Source of the DNA: an uncultured Collinsella sp.
Lineage (GTDB): Bacteria; Actinomycetota; Coriobacteriia; Coriobacteriales; Coriobacteriaceae
Reading direction: 5' to 3'
Length of the DNA: 20,634 nucleotides
Assembly (NCBI GenBank): GCA_947001705.1
Contig: CAMQHT010000042.1
Span: 1-20,634, forward strand
The notes beneath the pieces are model-generated. The model was not told the origin of the DNA and did no database searches. It worked only from the letters and a program-made list of their open reading frames with translations. Below, one piece after another: positions 14,288-20,634 of this stretch (within the stretch, counting starts at the first letter, position 1; the number at the start of each line of letters is the position of its first letter). Both the position numbers and the translations under genes were made by a program.

Positions 14288-15413
14288 ATGCAAATACGAT
14301 CAAGTTATCCCTGTGTATCGCCGGCTTCTCGGCCAGGTTAGCGAGCAGGCGGTTGCTGGCGATCTGGTCCTGGCGGCGACCGGCAGCAAGTTCCAGCACA
14401 TCCGAATCGGCCTCGGCGATACCGCGGGCGACAACCATACCGCTCGGGTCGCACACGTCGAGCACATCGCCCTCGGCAAACTGGCCATCGACCTCGCGAA
14501 TACCCACCGCAAGCAGGGAAGAACCACGGCTGACCAGCGCCTTCGCAGCACCATCATCGACCGTCACCGAGCCATGCGCCTTGTCGCCCAGTGCGATCCA
14601 CAGCTTGCGGGGTGCGATGTCCAGACGCTCCGCCGGCGGATCGAACAGCGTGCCCACGCTCTCGCCGCGGGCGAGGCGCACGAGCGCATCGGGCTCCTCG
14701 CCCGAGCAAATCACGCTCTGAATGCCCGCCGTCATCAGGATGCGGCTCGCGCGAATCTTGGTAATCATGCCGCCCGTGCCCACCGATGTGGAAGAATCGC
14801 CCGCCGAGGCAATAATCTTGGCATCGATCTTATGCACGACAGGAACAAACTCGGCCGTCGGGTCCTCGTGCGGATTGGCAGTATAGAGACCATCGATGTC
14901 CGAGAGCGTCACGCACAGATCGGCAGAAACCAGGCAGCTCACAAGCGCCGCCAGTGTGTCGTTGTCACCAAACTTGATCTCATCGACGGTAACGGTATCG
15001 TTCTCGTTGACGATCGGCACCACGCCAAGCTCCACGAGGCGCAGCAGGGCGTCGCGCGCATGCAGGTAGGACGTGCGACGGGCCGTGTCGTGGCGCGTGA
15101 GCAGCACGAGCGAGGTGAGCAGGTCGCGCGCATGGAACTCCTCGTCGTAGGCCGACGAGATGATGCACTGACCGGCCGAGGCGCAAGCCTGTAAGCTCGG
15201 CAGGTCACCGACCGGCTTGCGGTCGAAGCCCAGCACGGGATAGCCACAGGCAATAGCGCCCGAGCTCACCACGACCAGACGCCAGCCGAGCTTGCGCAGC
15301 GCTGCGGCTTGATCGGCAAGTCCGCCGATAAAGGCGCGGTTGACCTTGCCATCGGCGCCCACCACCGTGGACGAACCGATCTTTACCACCATCGTTTTAT
15401 AAGAAGTCGTCAT
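14286..15413 (-). CDS. proB: Glutamate 5-kinase
   Basis: ProB phosphorylates glutamate with ATP to gamma-glutamyl phosphate, the first and feedback-controlled step of proline synthesis. The 375-residue protein has the amino-acid-kinase domain (about 1-255): VVKIGSSTVV (9-18), VVVSSGAIACG (47-57), VNENDTVTVDEIKFGDNDTLAA (135-156), TLSDIDGLYTANP (169-181) and GTGGMITKIRAS (212-223). A C-terminal PUA domain follows (about 268-355), as in E. coli-type ProB. No Shine-Dalgarno is visible before the ATG at 15413, nor before the next in-frame ATG at 15392. A small hairpin (15443-15457) lies 30 bases upstream. It follows the nicotinate phosphoribosyltransferase gene by 78 bases on the same strand and may be read with it. 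The stop codon abuts the terminator stem. Confidence 0.95.
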   Translation of the reverse strand: MTTSYKTMVVKIGSSTVVGADGKVNRAFIGGLADQAAALRKLGWRLVVVSSGAIACGYPVLGFDRKPVGDLPSLQACASAGQCIISSAYDEEFHARDLLTSLVLLTRHDTARRTSYLHARDALLRLVELGVVPIVNENDTVTVDEIKFGDNDTLAALVSCLVSADLCVTLSDIDGLYTANPHEDPTAEFVPVVHKIDAKIIASAGDSSTSVGTGGMITKIRASRILMTAGIQSVICSGEEPDALVRLARGESVGTLFDPPAERLDIAPRKLWIALGDKAHGSVTVDDGAAKALVSRGSSLLAVGIREVDGQFAEGDVLDVCDPSGMVVARGIAEADSDVLELAAGRRQDQIASNRLLANLAEKPAIHRDNLIVFA

Positions 15414-15491
15414 ACGTCAAACCAATCAACTGTTCAGCGAACGGCCGAGCGGCGGCCAAGGGAGCGTGACTCGCCCCTACCGCCCAAGGAA

Positions 15492-16997
15492 TCATTTTGC
15501 CCAGGGGAAAGCCGAGGCCGCGGCCATATTCTTGCGCACGAGCTCGTCGCGCACCTGGGCCAGGCCCTGTTCCATACCCACCACGTAGGTCTGCGGATAC
15601 AGGAAGCGCTTGAAAGCCGCATCCAGATGATCGAGCGCCCAAACACAGCGCTCGCGCGCGTCCTGGATGCTCTCACGCGGAGCCACCGCACTGCCGTCGC
15701 GCACGATCGGCACCAACAGCTCACGATACTCAAGTTCGGACACGTCGGTCACCAGGGCGGCATCATTCACGGCCACGAGGGTATTGCCGCGCGCGGCGCC
15801 CTCCCCCGCCAGATGGTCCTCGTCGTAGATCATGTCGCAGACCGGGCCGCCAAAGCCGTCGTAATAACGGCGCACGCGCTGTACGCCCGGGATCGTGCGC
15901 TTATAGGGCTGCTCGGAGAGCTTGACCACCGGCGTCCACGGGTCGGCCTCGCTCGCACGGCGGGCGGAAAGCTTGTACACGCCGCCCAGCGCCGGCTGGT
16001 CGTAGCAGGTCGCGAGCTTGGTACCCACGCCAAAGCTATCGATGGGCGCGCCCTGGTCGAGCAGCGACTGAATCGTGTACTCGTCCAGGTCGTTGGACAC
16101 CGAGATACCCACATAGGGCAGGCCCTCGGCATCAAAACGGCCGCGAACATACTTGGAGAGCTTGGCAAGGTCGCCGGAGTCGATGCGAATAGCCGACAGG
16201 CGCTCGCCCACCGCCTCCATCTCCTTGGCAACCGTAATGGCATGCTCGCAGCCCTCGCGCACGTCATAGGTGTCGATGAGCAGCGTGCAGTTCTTGGGAC
16301 TCGACTTGGCAAAGGCGCGGAAGGCCTCGAGCTCGGAATCGAAGCTCATCACCCAGCTGTGCGCATGCGTGCCAAAGACGGGAATACCGTAGCGGCGGCC
16401 GGCGAGCACATTGGACGTAGAGGAGCAGCCGGCAACGTAGCTCGCGCGCGCAACAGCTAGGCCGCCATCGGGGCCCTGGGCACGGCGCAGGCCAAACTCC
16501 GCCACGGGGCGACCGTCAGCGGCGAGCACCACGCGCGCCGTCTTGGTGGCGACAAGCGTCTGGAACCCGACGATGTTGAGCAGCGCCGTCTCGAGCAGCT
16601 GGCACTCCAGCGCGGGGCCGGTGACGCGCACCATGGGCTCGCGCGGAAAGACGAGCTCGCCCTCGGGCACGGCGTCGATGTTTACATGCGCACGAAAATC
16701 GCGCAGATAGTCGAGGAATGCGGACTTAAACATCGCGCCGCCGGCCGGGGCCTCAAGCGATGCGAGGTAGTCGATATCCTCGGGCGTAAAGCGCAGGTTC
16801 TCGACCAGCTCGGGCAGCTCGGCGGTGCCGCACATGACGGCATAGGCGCTGCCAAAGGGATGGTCGCGGTAAAACGCGGTAAAACAACCCTGCTCATTGG
16901 CCTTGCCGCTCTCCCACAGGCCCTGGGCCATAGTGAGCTCGTACAGATCGGTGAGCATTGCAATGTCGGTGGGATGCGAGATGTCGGTCAAAGCCAT
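15492..16997 (-). CDS. pncB: Nicotinate phosphoribosyltransferase
   Basis: The enzyme joins nicotinate to phosphoribosyl pyrophosphate, giving nicotinate mononucleotide, the salvage entry to NAD (Preiss-Handler pathway). The 501-residue protein begins with the conserved TDLYELTMAQGLWE (16-29). It has EFGLRRAQGPDGG (167-179), the region of the catalytic histidine in GTHAHSWVMSFDSE (209-222), and phosphate-binding sequences around LLIDTYDVREGCEHAI and AIRIDSGDLAKLSKYVR, then GVGTKLATCYDQPALGGVYKL. Length fits the bacterial 480-500-residue type. The ATG at 16997 follows AAAGG with 8-base spacing, much like the site before proA. It lies 84 bases after a small membrane-protein gene and 78 bases before proB on one strand, so a three-gene transcript is plausible. 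Confidence 0.95.
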   Translation of the reverse strand: MALTDISHPTDIAMLTDLYELTMAQGLWESGKANEQGCFTAFYRDHPFGSAYAVMCGTAELPELVENLRFTPEDIDYLASLEAPAGGAMFKSAFLDYLRDFRAHVNIDAVPEGELVFPREPMVRVTGPALECQLLETALLNIVGFQTLVATKTARVVLAADGRPVAEFGLRRAQGPDGGLAVARASYVAGCSSTSNVLAGRRYGIPVFGTHAHSWVMSFDSELEAFRAFAKSSPKNCTLLIDTYDVREGCEHAITVAKEMEAVGERLSAIRIDSGDLAKLSKYVRGRFDAEGLPYVGISVSNDLDEYTIQSLLDQGAPIDSFGVGTKLATCYDQPALGGVYKLSARRASEADPWTPVVKLSEQPYKRTIPGVQRVRRYYDGFGGPVCDMIYDEDHLAGEGAARGNTLVAVNDAALVTDVSELEYRELLVPIVRDGSAVAPRESIQDARERCVWALDHLDAAFKRFLYPQTYVVGMEQGLAQVRDELVRKNMAAASAFPWAK

Positions 16998-17081
16998 GGG
17001 GCGACCTTTCGGATGTGTGGTACAGAATTTGAGGGTTAGACGAGAGCAGAGGATGCGGACATAACGCCCGATGCAAATAGG

Positions 17082-17540
17082 TTAGAGCAGGCCCATGCTG
17101 GTCAGGATCGTGTAGCCCATAAAGATGACAAACGCGATGAGGGCAAGGACAATGATGATTTTTTGAGCCGGCGCCATGCCAGGGATCTCGTTCTCGCCCG
17201 TAGGTTCCTTGGAGGTAACCATGCGCTGGGCAAAGGTCATCTCGTCACGGCTCGGCTTGGGCTCGACGGACTTGGGACGAGCGGCCTTTTTAGGCTGAGG
17301 TTTGGGCGCGGCAGGTGCAGGCTTCGCAGCAGCGGGCTTGGGTGCGGGCGCGGGCTTGCGCTCGGATGCGGCGTTCGAGGCGACCTCCTCGGCCTTCGCA
17401 CGCTCGGCGCGCAGGGCAGCCAGCTCCTCACGCTCGCGACGGGCCTCTTCCCGAGCCTCGCGGCGGGCCTTCTCAGCGCGGAGCTCTTCCAACTCAGCGC
17501 GCTCCTCGTCGGACAATGGTTGGGACTCAAGCTCGGCCAT
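17082..17540 (-). CDS. Small coiled-coil protein with C-terminal membrane anchor
   Basis: I do not recognise a family for this 152-residue protein. Residues 11-56 are a Glu/Arg/Ala-rich helix with strong coiled-coil character (EERAELEELRAEKARREARE and onward). Residues 62-97 are a Pro/Ala/Lys-rich linker (KPAPAPKPAAAKPAPAAPKP). A short polar segment follows (RDEMTFAQRMVTSKEPTGENEIPG, 98-121), then one hydrophobic helix (about 127-148) almost at the C-terminus, so it is probably tail-anchored with the coiled coil in the cytoplasm. The start at 17540 has AAAGGG with 8-base spacing; a longer frame from 17576 would run through the tRNA-Ala terminator. Only 18 bases separate that terminator from the start codon, so its transcript probably comes by read-through or from a promoter inside the tRNA region. 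Confidence 0.75.
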   Translation of the reverse strand: MAELESQPLSDEERAELEELRAEKARREAREEARREREELAALRAERAKAEEVASNAASERKPAPAPKPAAAKPAPAAPKPQPKKAARPKSVEPKPSRDEMTFAQRMVTSKEPTGENEIPGMAPAQKIIIVLALIAFVIFMGYTILTSMGLL

Positions 17541-17558
17541 GGTATAGCCCTTTCTTTT

Positions 17559-17590
17559 AAAAAAAGCCGCCGACACAATGTCAGCGGCTT
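17559..17590 (-). terminator. Terminator of tRNA-Ala
   Basis: On the minus strand, AAGCCGCTGACA (17590-17579) pairs with TGTCGGCGGCTT (17575-17564) over 12 bp with one wobble and a three-base loop, followed by five further T. It starts 14 bases after the tRNA 3' end. Confidence 0.85.
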
Positions 17591-17604
17591 ATCAAATCCA
17601 AGGG

Positions 17605-17677
17605 TGGAGACGAAGGGAGTCGAACCCTCGGCCTCTGCCATGCGACGGCAGCGCTCTCCCAACTGAGCTACGTCCCC
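17605..17677 (-). tRNA. tRNA-Ala (anticodon CGC)
   Basis: Minus-strand sequence starts GGGGACGTAGCTCAGTTGGG at 17677. The anticodon arm CTGCC-GTCGCAT-GGCAG gives anticodon CGC (alanine, codon GCG). The T-arm contains GGTTCGACTCC, and the acceptor closes with CGTCTCC and discriminator A. The next bases are CCC rather than CCA, so the 3' CCA is not encoded and must be added. Confidence 0.95.
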
Positions 17678-17690
17678 AGGACAAGTCGAT

Positions 17691-17718
17691 ATTTTACCTA
17701 CGGCTCGCCAACTGTCAA
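17691..17718 (-). promoter_or_regulatory. Promoter of tRNA-Ala
   Basis: On the minus strand, a perfect TTGACA (17713-17718) and TAAAAT (17691-17696) are 16 bases apart. The -10 ends 13 bases before the tRNA, leaving a very short leader. This is the strongest promoter match in the window. Confidence 0.8.
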
Positions 17719-17782
17719 CGCCCAATAACCAGTCTTTTTGGGGCGCGGCTATTTTGGCAACTTTTCGAACAGGCGATCCTCT

Positions 17783-17818
17783 CGATGATTTTTTATCCCC
17801 GTCCCAGAAAAATCATCG
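17783..17818. repeat. A/T-rich palindrome with GTCCC loop
   Basis: CGATGATTTTT (17783-17793) and AAAAATCATCG (17808-17818) are perfect 11-bp inverted repeats around a loop containing CCCCGTCCC. It lies 10 bases after the stop of the radical SAM gene and could end its transcript, although no T run follows the stem. The loop sequence is shared in style with the other intergenic repeats. Confidence 0.5.
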
Positions 17819-17827
17819 ACGAACGCA

Positions 17828-18766
17828 CTACTTTGCGCTGGTAAGAACACCGGTGGTGTCGAAGGCCGGGGTGAAGCTCTCGTCTACCGCGCCGCCCTCT
17901 TGCCAGAACATCGTCGTAAAACCCAGGTCGTCGGCATGGTCGAGCACCTGCTCGTACTCCTCACGCGTCACGGCGCGTGCCAGGTCGCCGCCCTGCTCGC
18001 GCATGAGCGCATTGGGCGTGTACTGGTTCATAACCGAGATCGGCACATCGCCCACCGTCTGCCACACTAGGTCCAGTACGCGACACGAATCGTCCGCATG
18101 CCCCGGAAGCACCAGGTGGCGCACGATCATACCGCGCTTCATAAGTCCGTCCTCGTCCACCAACTCTCCCCCGCGGCGATCGATCTCGCGCGCCATCTGG
18201 GCCAGACCCGACACGGCCACGCGCGGGTAGTCCTTAATATGAGAAAGCGACTGCGCAAGCCCGGCATCGGCATATTTAAAGTCGGTGAGCCACACATCGA
18301 CCAGGTCGCCCAGCGCCGCCACGGCACTCGCACGCTCGTAACCACTCGTGTTGTAGACGATCGGGATGACCAGCCCGCGCGCCCGTGCCGCGGCAATCGC
18401 GGCAGGCAACAGGTGCGCATAGTGCGTCGCCGTCACCAAATTGATGTTGTTGGCACCCTGGTCCTGCAGTTCCAGCATAATCTCGACCAGACGCTCAGAC
18501 GAAATCTCAAGGCCAAAATTGCCGGTCGAGATCTCGTGGTTCTGGCAGTAGATACATTTAAGCGAGCAACCGCTAAAGAAGATCGTGCCCGAACCGGCCT
18601 CGCCCGAGATAGGCGGCTCCTCCCACATATGAAGCGCCGCGCGGGCCACCCTGAGCGTGTCGTTAGCACCGCATACGCCGCGCGCGCCCTCATCGCGCGC
18701 CGCACCGCAACGGCGCGGACACAAATGGCAGGCGGGCGAAAAAAGTTCGGTCAACGACGTCGGCAT
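17828..18766 (-). CDS. Radical SAM protein, PflX-like (pyruvate formate-lyase activating enzyme homologue)
   Basis: The 312-residue protein has the radical-SAM [4Fe-4S] motif CSLKCIYCQN (Cys67, Cys71, Cys74), which binds S-adenosylmethionine and generates the 5'-deoxyadenosyl radical. Before it lies a second cysteine set, CHLCPRRCGAARDEGARGVCG (Cys13, 16, 20, 32), as in the COG1313/PflX group. Other family marks are NINLVTATHYAHLLPAA, IVYNTSGYE, DVWLTDFKYAD, RHLVLPGHADDS and SVMNQYTPN. The biological substrate of PflX proteins is unknown; no partner glycyl-radical enzyme is nearby. The start at ATG 18766 is preceded by GGAG with 9-base spacing; a TTG at 18781, five codons earlier, is an alternative. 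Flanked by gaps, it appears monocistronic. Confidence 0.88.
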   Translation of the reverse strand: MPTSLTELFSPACHLCPRRCGAARDEGARGVCGANDTLRVARAALHMWEEPPISGEAGSGTIFFSGCSLKCIYCQNHEISTGNFGLEISSERLVEIMLELQDQGANNINLVTATHYAHLLPAAIAAARARGLVIPIVYNTSGYERASAVAALGDLVDVWLTDFKYADAGLAQSLSHIKDYPRVAVSGLAQMAREIDRRGGELVDEDGLMKRGMIVRHLVLPGHADDSCRVLDLVWQTVGDVPISVMNQYTPNALMREQGGDLARAVTREEYEQVLDHADDLGFTTMFWQEGGAVDESFTPAFDTTGVLTSAK

Positions 18767-18808
18767 AAAAACATGCTCCAAAACAACGATTCAGCAGATC
18801 AAACGTAA

Positions 18809-18839
18809 AGGGACAGACCGCGTAGACGGCTCCGTCCCT
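18809..18839. repeat. GGGAC-type hairpin repeat
   Basis: AGGGAC (18809-18814) pairs with GTCCCT (18834-18839), with an inner CCG/CGG pairing (18818-18820 / 18827-18829). The flank AAAGGGACAG resembles AAAGGGGACAG in the palindrome at 11314. Confidence 0.45.
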
Positions 18840-18881
18840 AAGGCGCCGTAATCGTCCGACACGATTTTTGTAATGTCAAGA

Positions 18882-18910
18882 CTGGAATCGATAAAGTGCC
18901 GCTTTATGAT
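18882..18910 (+). promoter_or_regulatory. Possible promoter of the candidate structured RNA
   Basis: TATGAT (18905-18910) is a five-of-six -10 box. The -35 position (CTGGAA, 18882-18887, 17-base spacer) is poor. An alternative is TTGTAA (18869-18874) with an AAAG/TAAAGT-type -10 near 18892. Either would start transcription just before the closing stem. Confidence 0.35.
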
Positions 18911-18916
18911 GTAGGT

Positions 18917-19085
18917 ATTCCGCCCCCCGCGGAGCAACTGGGTGAACCGTCGCGTTTATTTAGGGAGCCCACACAGTCGTACCTAGTACAGGTATCCTTC
19001 GTTGTTAAGGACGCTGGAACAGTCGATGAGGGCACCCACCTGTTTTAGGTGGGTTCATTTTCGTAACGTGGGGGGTGGTTTTCTT
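18917..19085 (+). ncRNA. Candidate structured non-coding RNA, possibly 6S RNA-like
   Basis: Bases 18920-18931 (CCGCCCCCCGCG) pair with 19067-19078 (CGTGGGGGGTGG) over 12 bp, closing a domain of about 160 bases and followed by a T-rich tail (TTTTCTTTT). Inside, 18940-18948 pairs with 19052-19060. CAG-CGT-CCT (18974-18984, two single-base bulges) pairs with AGGACGCTG (19008-19016). A strong hairpin, CCCACCT (19035-19041) with AGGTGGG (19047-19053), competes with the second stem. Rod shape, length near 170, a large internal region and a competing hairpin on its 3' side suggest 6S RNA, the RNA polymerase decoy. However, I cannot match the usual 6S consensus base by base. No SRP, tmRNA, RNase P or known riboswitch signature was found. 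A Coriobacteria-specific RNA is the main alternative. Exact ends are estimates. Confidence 0.5.
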
Positions 19086-19189
19086 TTGCCGAAAATCACC
19101 ATACAGTCCATATGGATCCCCGCCGGCATCCCGACAAGCCATCGGCAACATCCCAATATCTGGTAAGCGCGTGATTATCGCTGCGTGCA

Positions 19190-19220
19190 ATTACATGCAC
19201 CCCCCTTGGTCGAGTATTAT
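19190..19220 (+). promoter_or_regulatory. Possible promoter of the WecA-like gene
   Basis: TATTAT (19215-19220) is a five-of-six -10 box about 70 bases before the start codon. The upstream ATTACA (19190-19195) is a distant -35 candidate with a long 19-base spacer. Confidence 0.3.
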
Positions 19221-19291
19221 GGTTCGGCTATGCCCTTTGCGCATGGCGTTCTTCTGACCTTTTCCTTCGACGCTTGGCGGTTTTTAGATTC

Positions 19292-20491
19292 ATGGCTTCA
19301 TCCCCGAGCTACATACCGTACCTATGCGTGGCAGCGGCGGCTTTTATCACGACCTTCCTCGCGGTGCCCCTGGTCAAGCGCTTGGCAATTAAGCTCGATG
19401 CCGTCGACTATCCTTCTAAGCGCCGCATCAACACCAAGCCCATCCCGCGTTTGGGCGGAACGGCGGTGTTTTTGGGCCTGGTCGTTGCCTGCATTGTGCA
19501 AATCCTAGGCACCTGGTACCTAGGCTGGCCACCCGTCCTGGTACCGCACCCGCGCCTTCACATTAGCTATCCCATGCTGGCGCTCTCCTTTACCGTCATC
19601 TTTGCGACCGGCGCTATCGACGACGTCTTCCAGCTCACGCCCAAGCAAAAGCTGGCCGGACAGGTCCTCGCCGCGCTTATCGCCTGCATGGGCGGCCTAA
19701 AAATCGGCGTCATCGTCAACCCGTTTGCCCCAGGCGAGATCATGCTCGGATGGCTCGCCTACCCCATCACCGTGATCTATCTGGTGGCATTCACCAACAT
19801 CATTAACCTCATCGACGGCCTCGACGGCTTGGCCACGGGCATCTGCGGCATCGCGTCGTTCACCATGTTTTCGATGGCCGTTCTCTCGGGCCGCATCGAC
19901 GCCGCCGCGCTCTCCATTGCGCTCTTTGGCGCCTGTCTGGCCTTTTTGCGCTACAACTTCAACCCCGCAAGCATCTTCTTGGGCGACTCGGGGTCGCTGC
20001 TTCTGGGCTTTGCGCTGGGCTCCATCTCGCTGCTCAACGTGAGCCGCACCGCCGCGCTCACCTCGCTTATCATCCCGCTCATCGTTGCCGGCGTGCCCAT
20101 CATCGACACGTTTAGCGCCATTGTGCGCCGCAAGCGCGCCCACATTAGCATCGGGCAGGCCGACAAGGGCCACATCCACCACCGCCTGATCCAAGAAGGC
20201 TACAACCAAAAACAGGCCGTGCTGCTCATCTACGCCTGGTGCATCATGCTTTCGGCCGGCGCCGCCGCGATTAACCAGGTCGAGGTGCCCATGCGCGTGC
20301 TCATCTTTACCGTGCTCGCCATTGGCTCGGCTGCCTTCGCCAAGCACCTGCACCTGTTTGAACCCGTGCTGCGCCACCATTACAACAAGCGCACGCACGA
20401 GGACGAGCTGGTCACCCCCGACGACCCCGCTTTTAAGCAGGAGGAGCAGGCAGCCGAGGAGCGCAAAGAAGAGCGCCACCACAAGCTCTAG
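19292..20491 (+). CDS. Undecaprenyl-phosphate glycosyl-1-phosphate transferase (WecA/TagO/MraY family)
   Basis: This membrane enzyme transfers a sugar 1-phosphate, usually GlcNAc-1-phosphate, from its UDP form to undecaprenyl phosphate. That starts teichoic acid, polysaccharide or other cell-wall glycopolymer synthesis. The 399-residue protein has about ten to eleven hydrophobic helices. Motifs are KPIPRLGGTAVFLG (49-62), the metal-binding Asp-Asp in ATGAIDDVFQLTPKQKL (105-121), FTNIINLIDGLDGLATG (167-183), FNPASIFLGDSGSLLLG (223-239) and the histidine motif KGHIHHRLI (292-300). The last 40 residues are a charged tail (EEQAAEERKEERHHKL). The start at ATG 19292 has no clear ribosome site; a TTG at 19274 is also possible. 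UDP-GlcNAc specificity is inferred from the WecA-type motifs; MraY is less likely because the gene is not in a peptidoglycan cluster. Confidence 0.9.
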   Translation: MASSPSYIPYLCVAAAAFITTFLAVPLVKRLAIKLDAVDYPSKRRINTKPIPRLGGTAVFLGLVVACIVQILGTWYLGWPPVLVPHPRLHISYPMLALSFTVIFATGAIDDVFQLTPKQKLAGQVLAALIACMGGLKIGVIVNPFAPGEIMLGWLAYPITVIYLVAFTNIINLIDGLDGLATGICGIASFTMFSMAVLSGRIDAAALSIALFGACLAFLRYNFNPASIFLGDSGSLLLGFALGSISLLNVSRTAALTSLIIPLIVAGVPIIDTFSAIVRRKRAHISIGQADKGHIHHRLIQEGYNQKQAVLLIYAWCIMLSAGAAAINQVEVPMRVLIFTVLAIGSAAFAKHLHLFEPVLRHHYNKRTHEDELVTPDDPAFKQEEQAAEERKEERHHKL

Positions 20492-20556
20492 GGCAAGCTG
20501 CCGAGGATGTGCCAAGGCACCGTTGGCCAAGCGCGGCCGCGCCGCGCCCATCGCAC

Positions 20557-20591
20557 AAGCCACCCCTCTCCCGCCCCTCGCCCGGTGGCTT
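20557..20591. other. Hairpin after the WecA-like gene
   Basis: AAGCCACC (20557-20564) and GGTGGCTT (20584-20591) form an 8-bp stem with a C-rich 19-base loop, 65 bases after the stop codon. No T run follows, so it is a doubtful terminator. The remaining bases to the window end show only a 6-bp dyad (20610-20615 / 20628-20633). Confidence 0.3.
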
Positions 20592-20634
20592 ATACACAAC
20601 GCCGCGCCCACGAGACTCTCATGATAATCTCGTA

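Larger units (their letters stand above)
18767..19291. other. Intergenic region between the radical SAM gene and the WecA-like gene
   Basis: This 525-base gap is the most feature-rich non-coding stretch of the window. It holds a GGGAC-type hairpin (18809-18839), a promoter-like site (18882-18910), a candidate structured RNA (18917-19085), and a roughly 200-base stretch before the WecA-like gene in which only a possible promoter (19190-19220) is seen. The divergent gene orientation (minus on the left, plus on the right) gives no coding reason for its length. Confidence 0.7.

Noticed and set aside
18920..19078. Known riboswitch (c-di-AMP ydaO type) because of GGGTGAACC
   Set aside because: The accompanying conserved blocks of the ydaO aptamer are missing, and the downstream gene start is more than 200 bases away.

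Overview
The window is GC-rich chromosomal DNA from a bacterium of the Coriobacteriia, most likely Collinsella or a close relative. This rests on overall feel rather than a marker gene: dense GC-rich core genes, an actinobacterial-type Rho with a very long basic/acidic N-terminal extension, and intergenic GGGACA-type palindromic repeats of a sort I associate with Coriobacteriia. No phage, plasmid, insertion sequence, transposase or CRISPR array is visible. Nearly all genes are housekeeping or conserved core genes.

Layout. Positions 1-155 hold two tRNA genes on the minus strand (His, then Lys cut by the window edge) behind one promoter. Two plus-strand genes follow: a class I aminotransferase (321-1502) and a ROK-family fructokinase (1644-2534). 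A bidirectional terminator at about 2640 separates them from a minus-strand pair: an unrecognised two-helix membrane protein with a long acidic tail (3105-4505) and a VanZ-like protein (2648-3097). The minus-strand genes rho (4818-7373) and argS (7909-9762) come next; the gap between them carries a 26-bp inverted repeat. carD (10105-10590) diverges from argS and is followed by an HD-domain hydrolase (10699-11298). Both of these end in almost identical 41-nt palindromic terminators.

From 11369 to 15413 lies a proline-related cluster: proA (minus), a proline iminopeptidase-like hydrolase (plus) and proB (minus). Upstream of proB on the same strand are nicotinate phosphoribosyltransferase (15492-16997), a small coiled-coil/tail-anchored protein (17082-17540) and tRNA-Ala(CGC) (17605-17677). 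A PflX-like radical SAM protein (17828-18766, minus) follows. A 525-nt gap then contains what looks like a structured non-coding RNA (about 18917-19085). The last gene is a WecA/TagO-type glycosyl-1-phosphate transferase (19292-20491).

Functional links. ProB and ProA catalyse the first two steps of proline synthesis, and the peptidase between them could release proline from peptides. Rho, CarD and possibly the structured RNA all act on transcription. The most interesting unexplained items are the candidate RNA near 19000, the inverted-repeat element between rho and argS, the small membrane-protein gene wedged directly behind the tRNA-Ala terminator, the basic extension of Rho, and the repeated intergenic palindromes.
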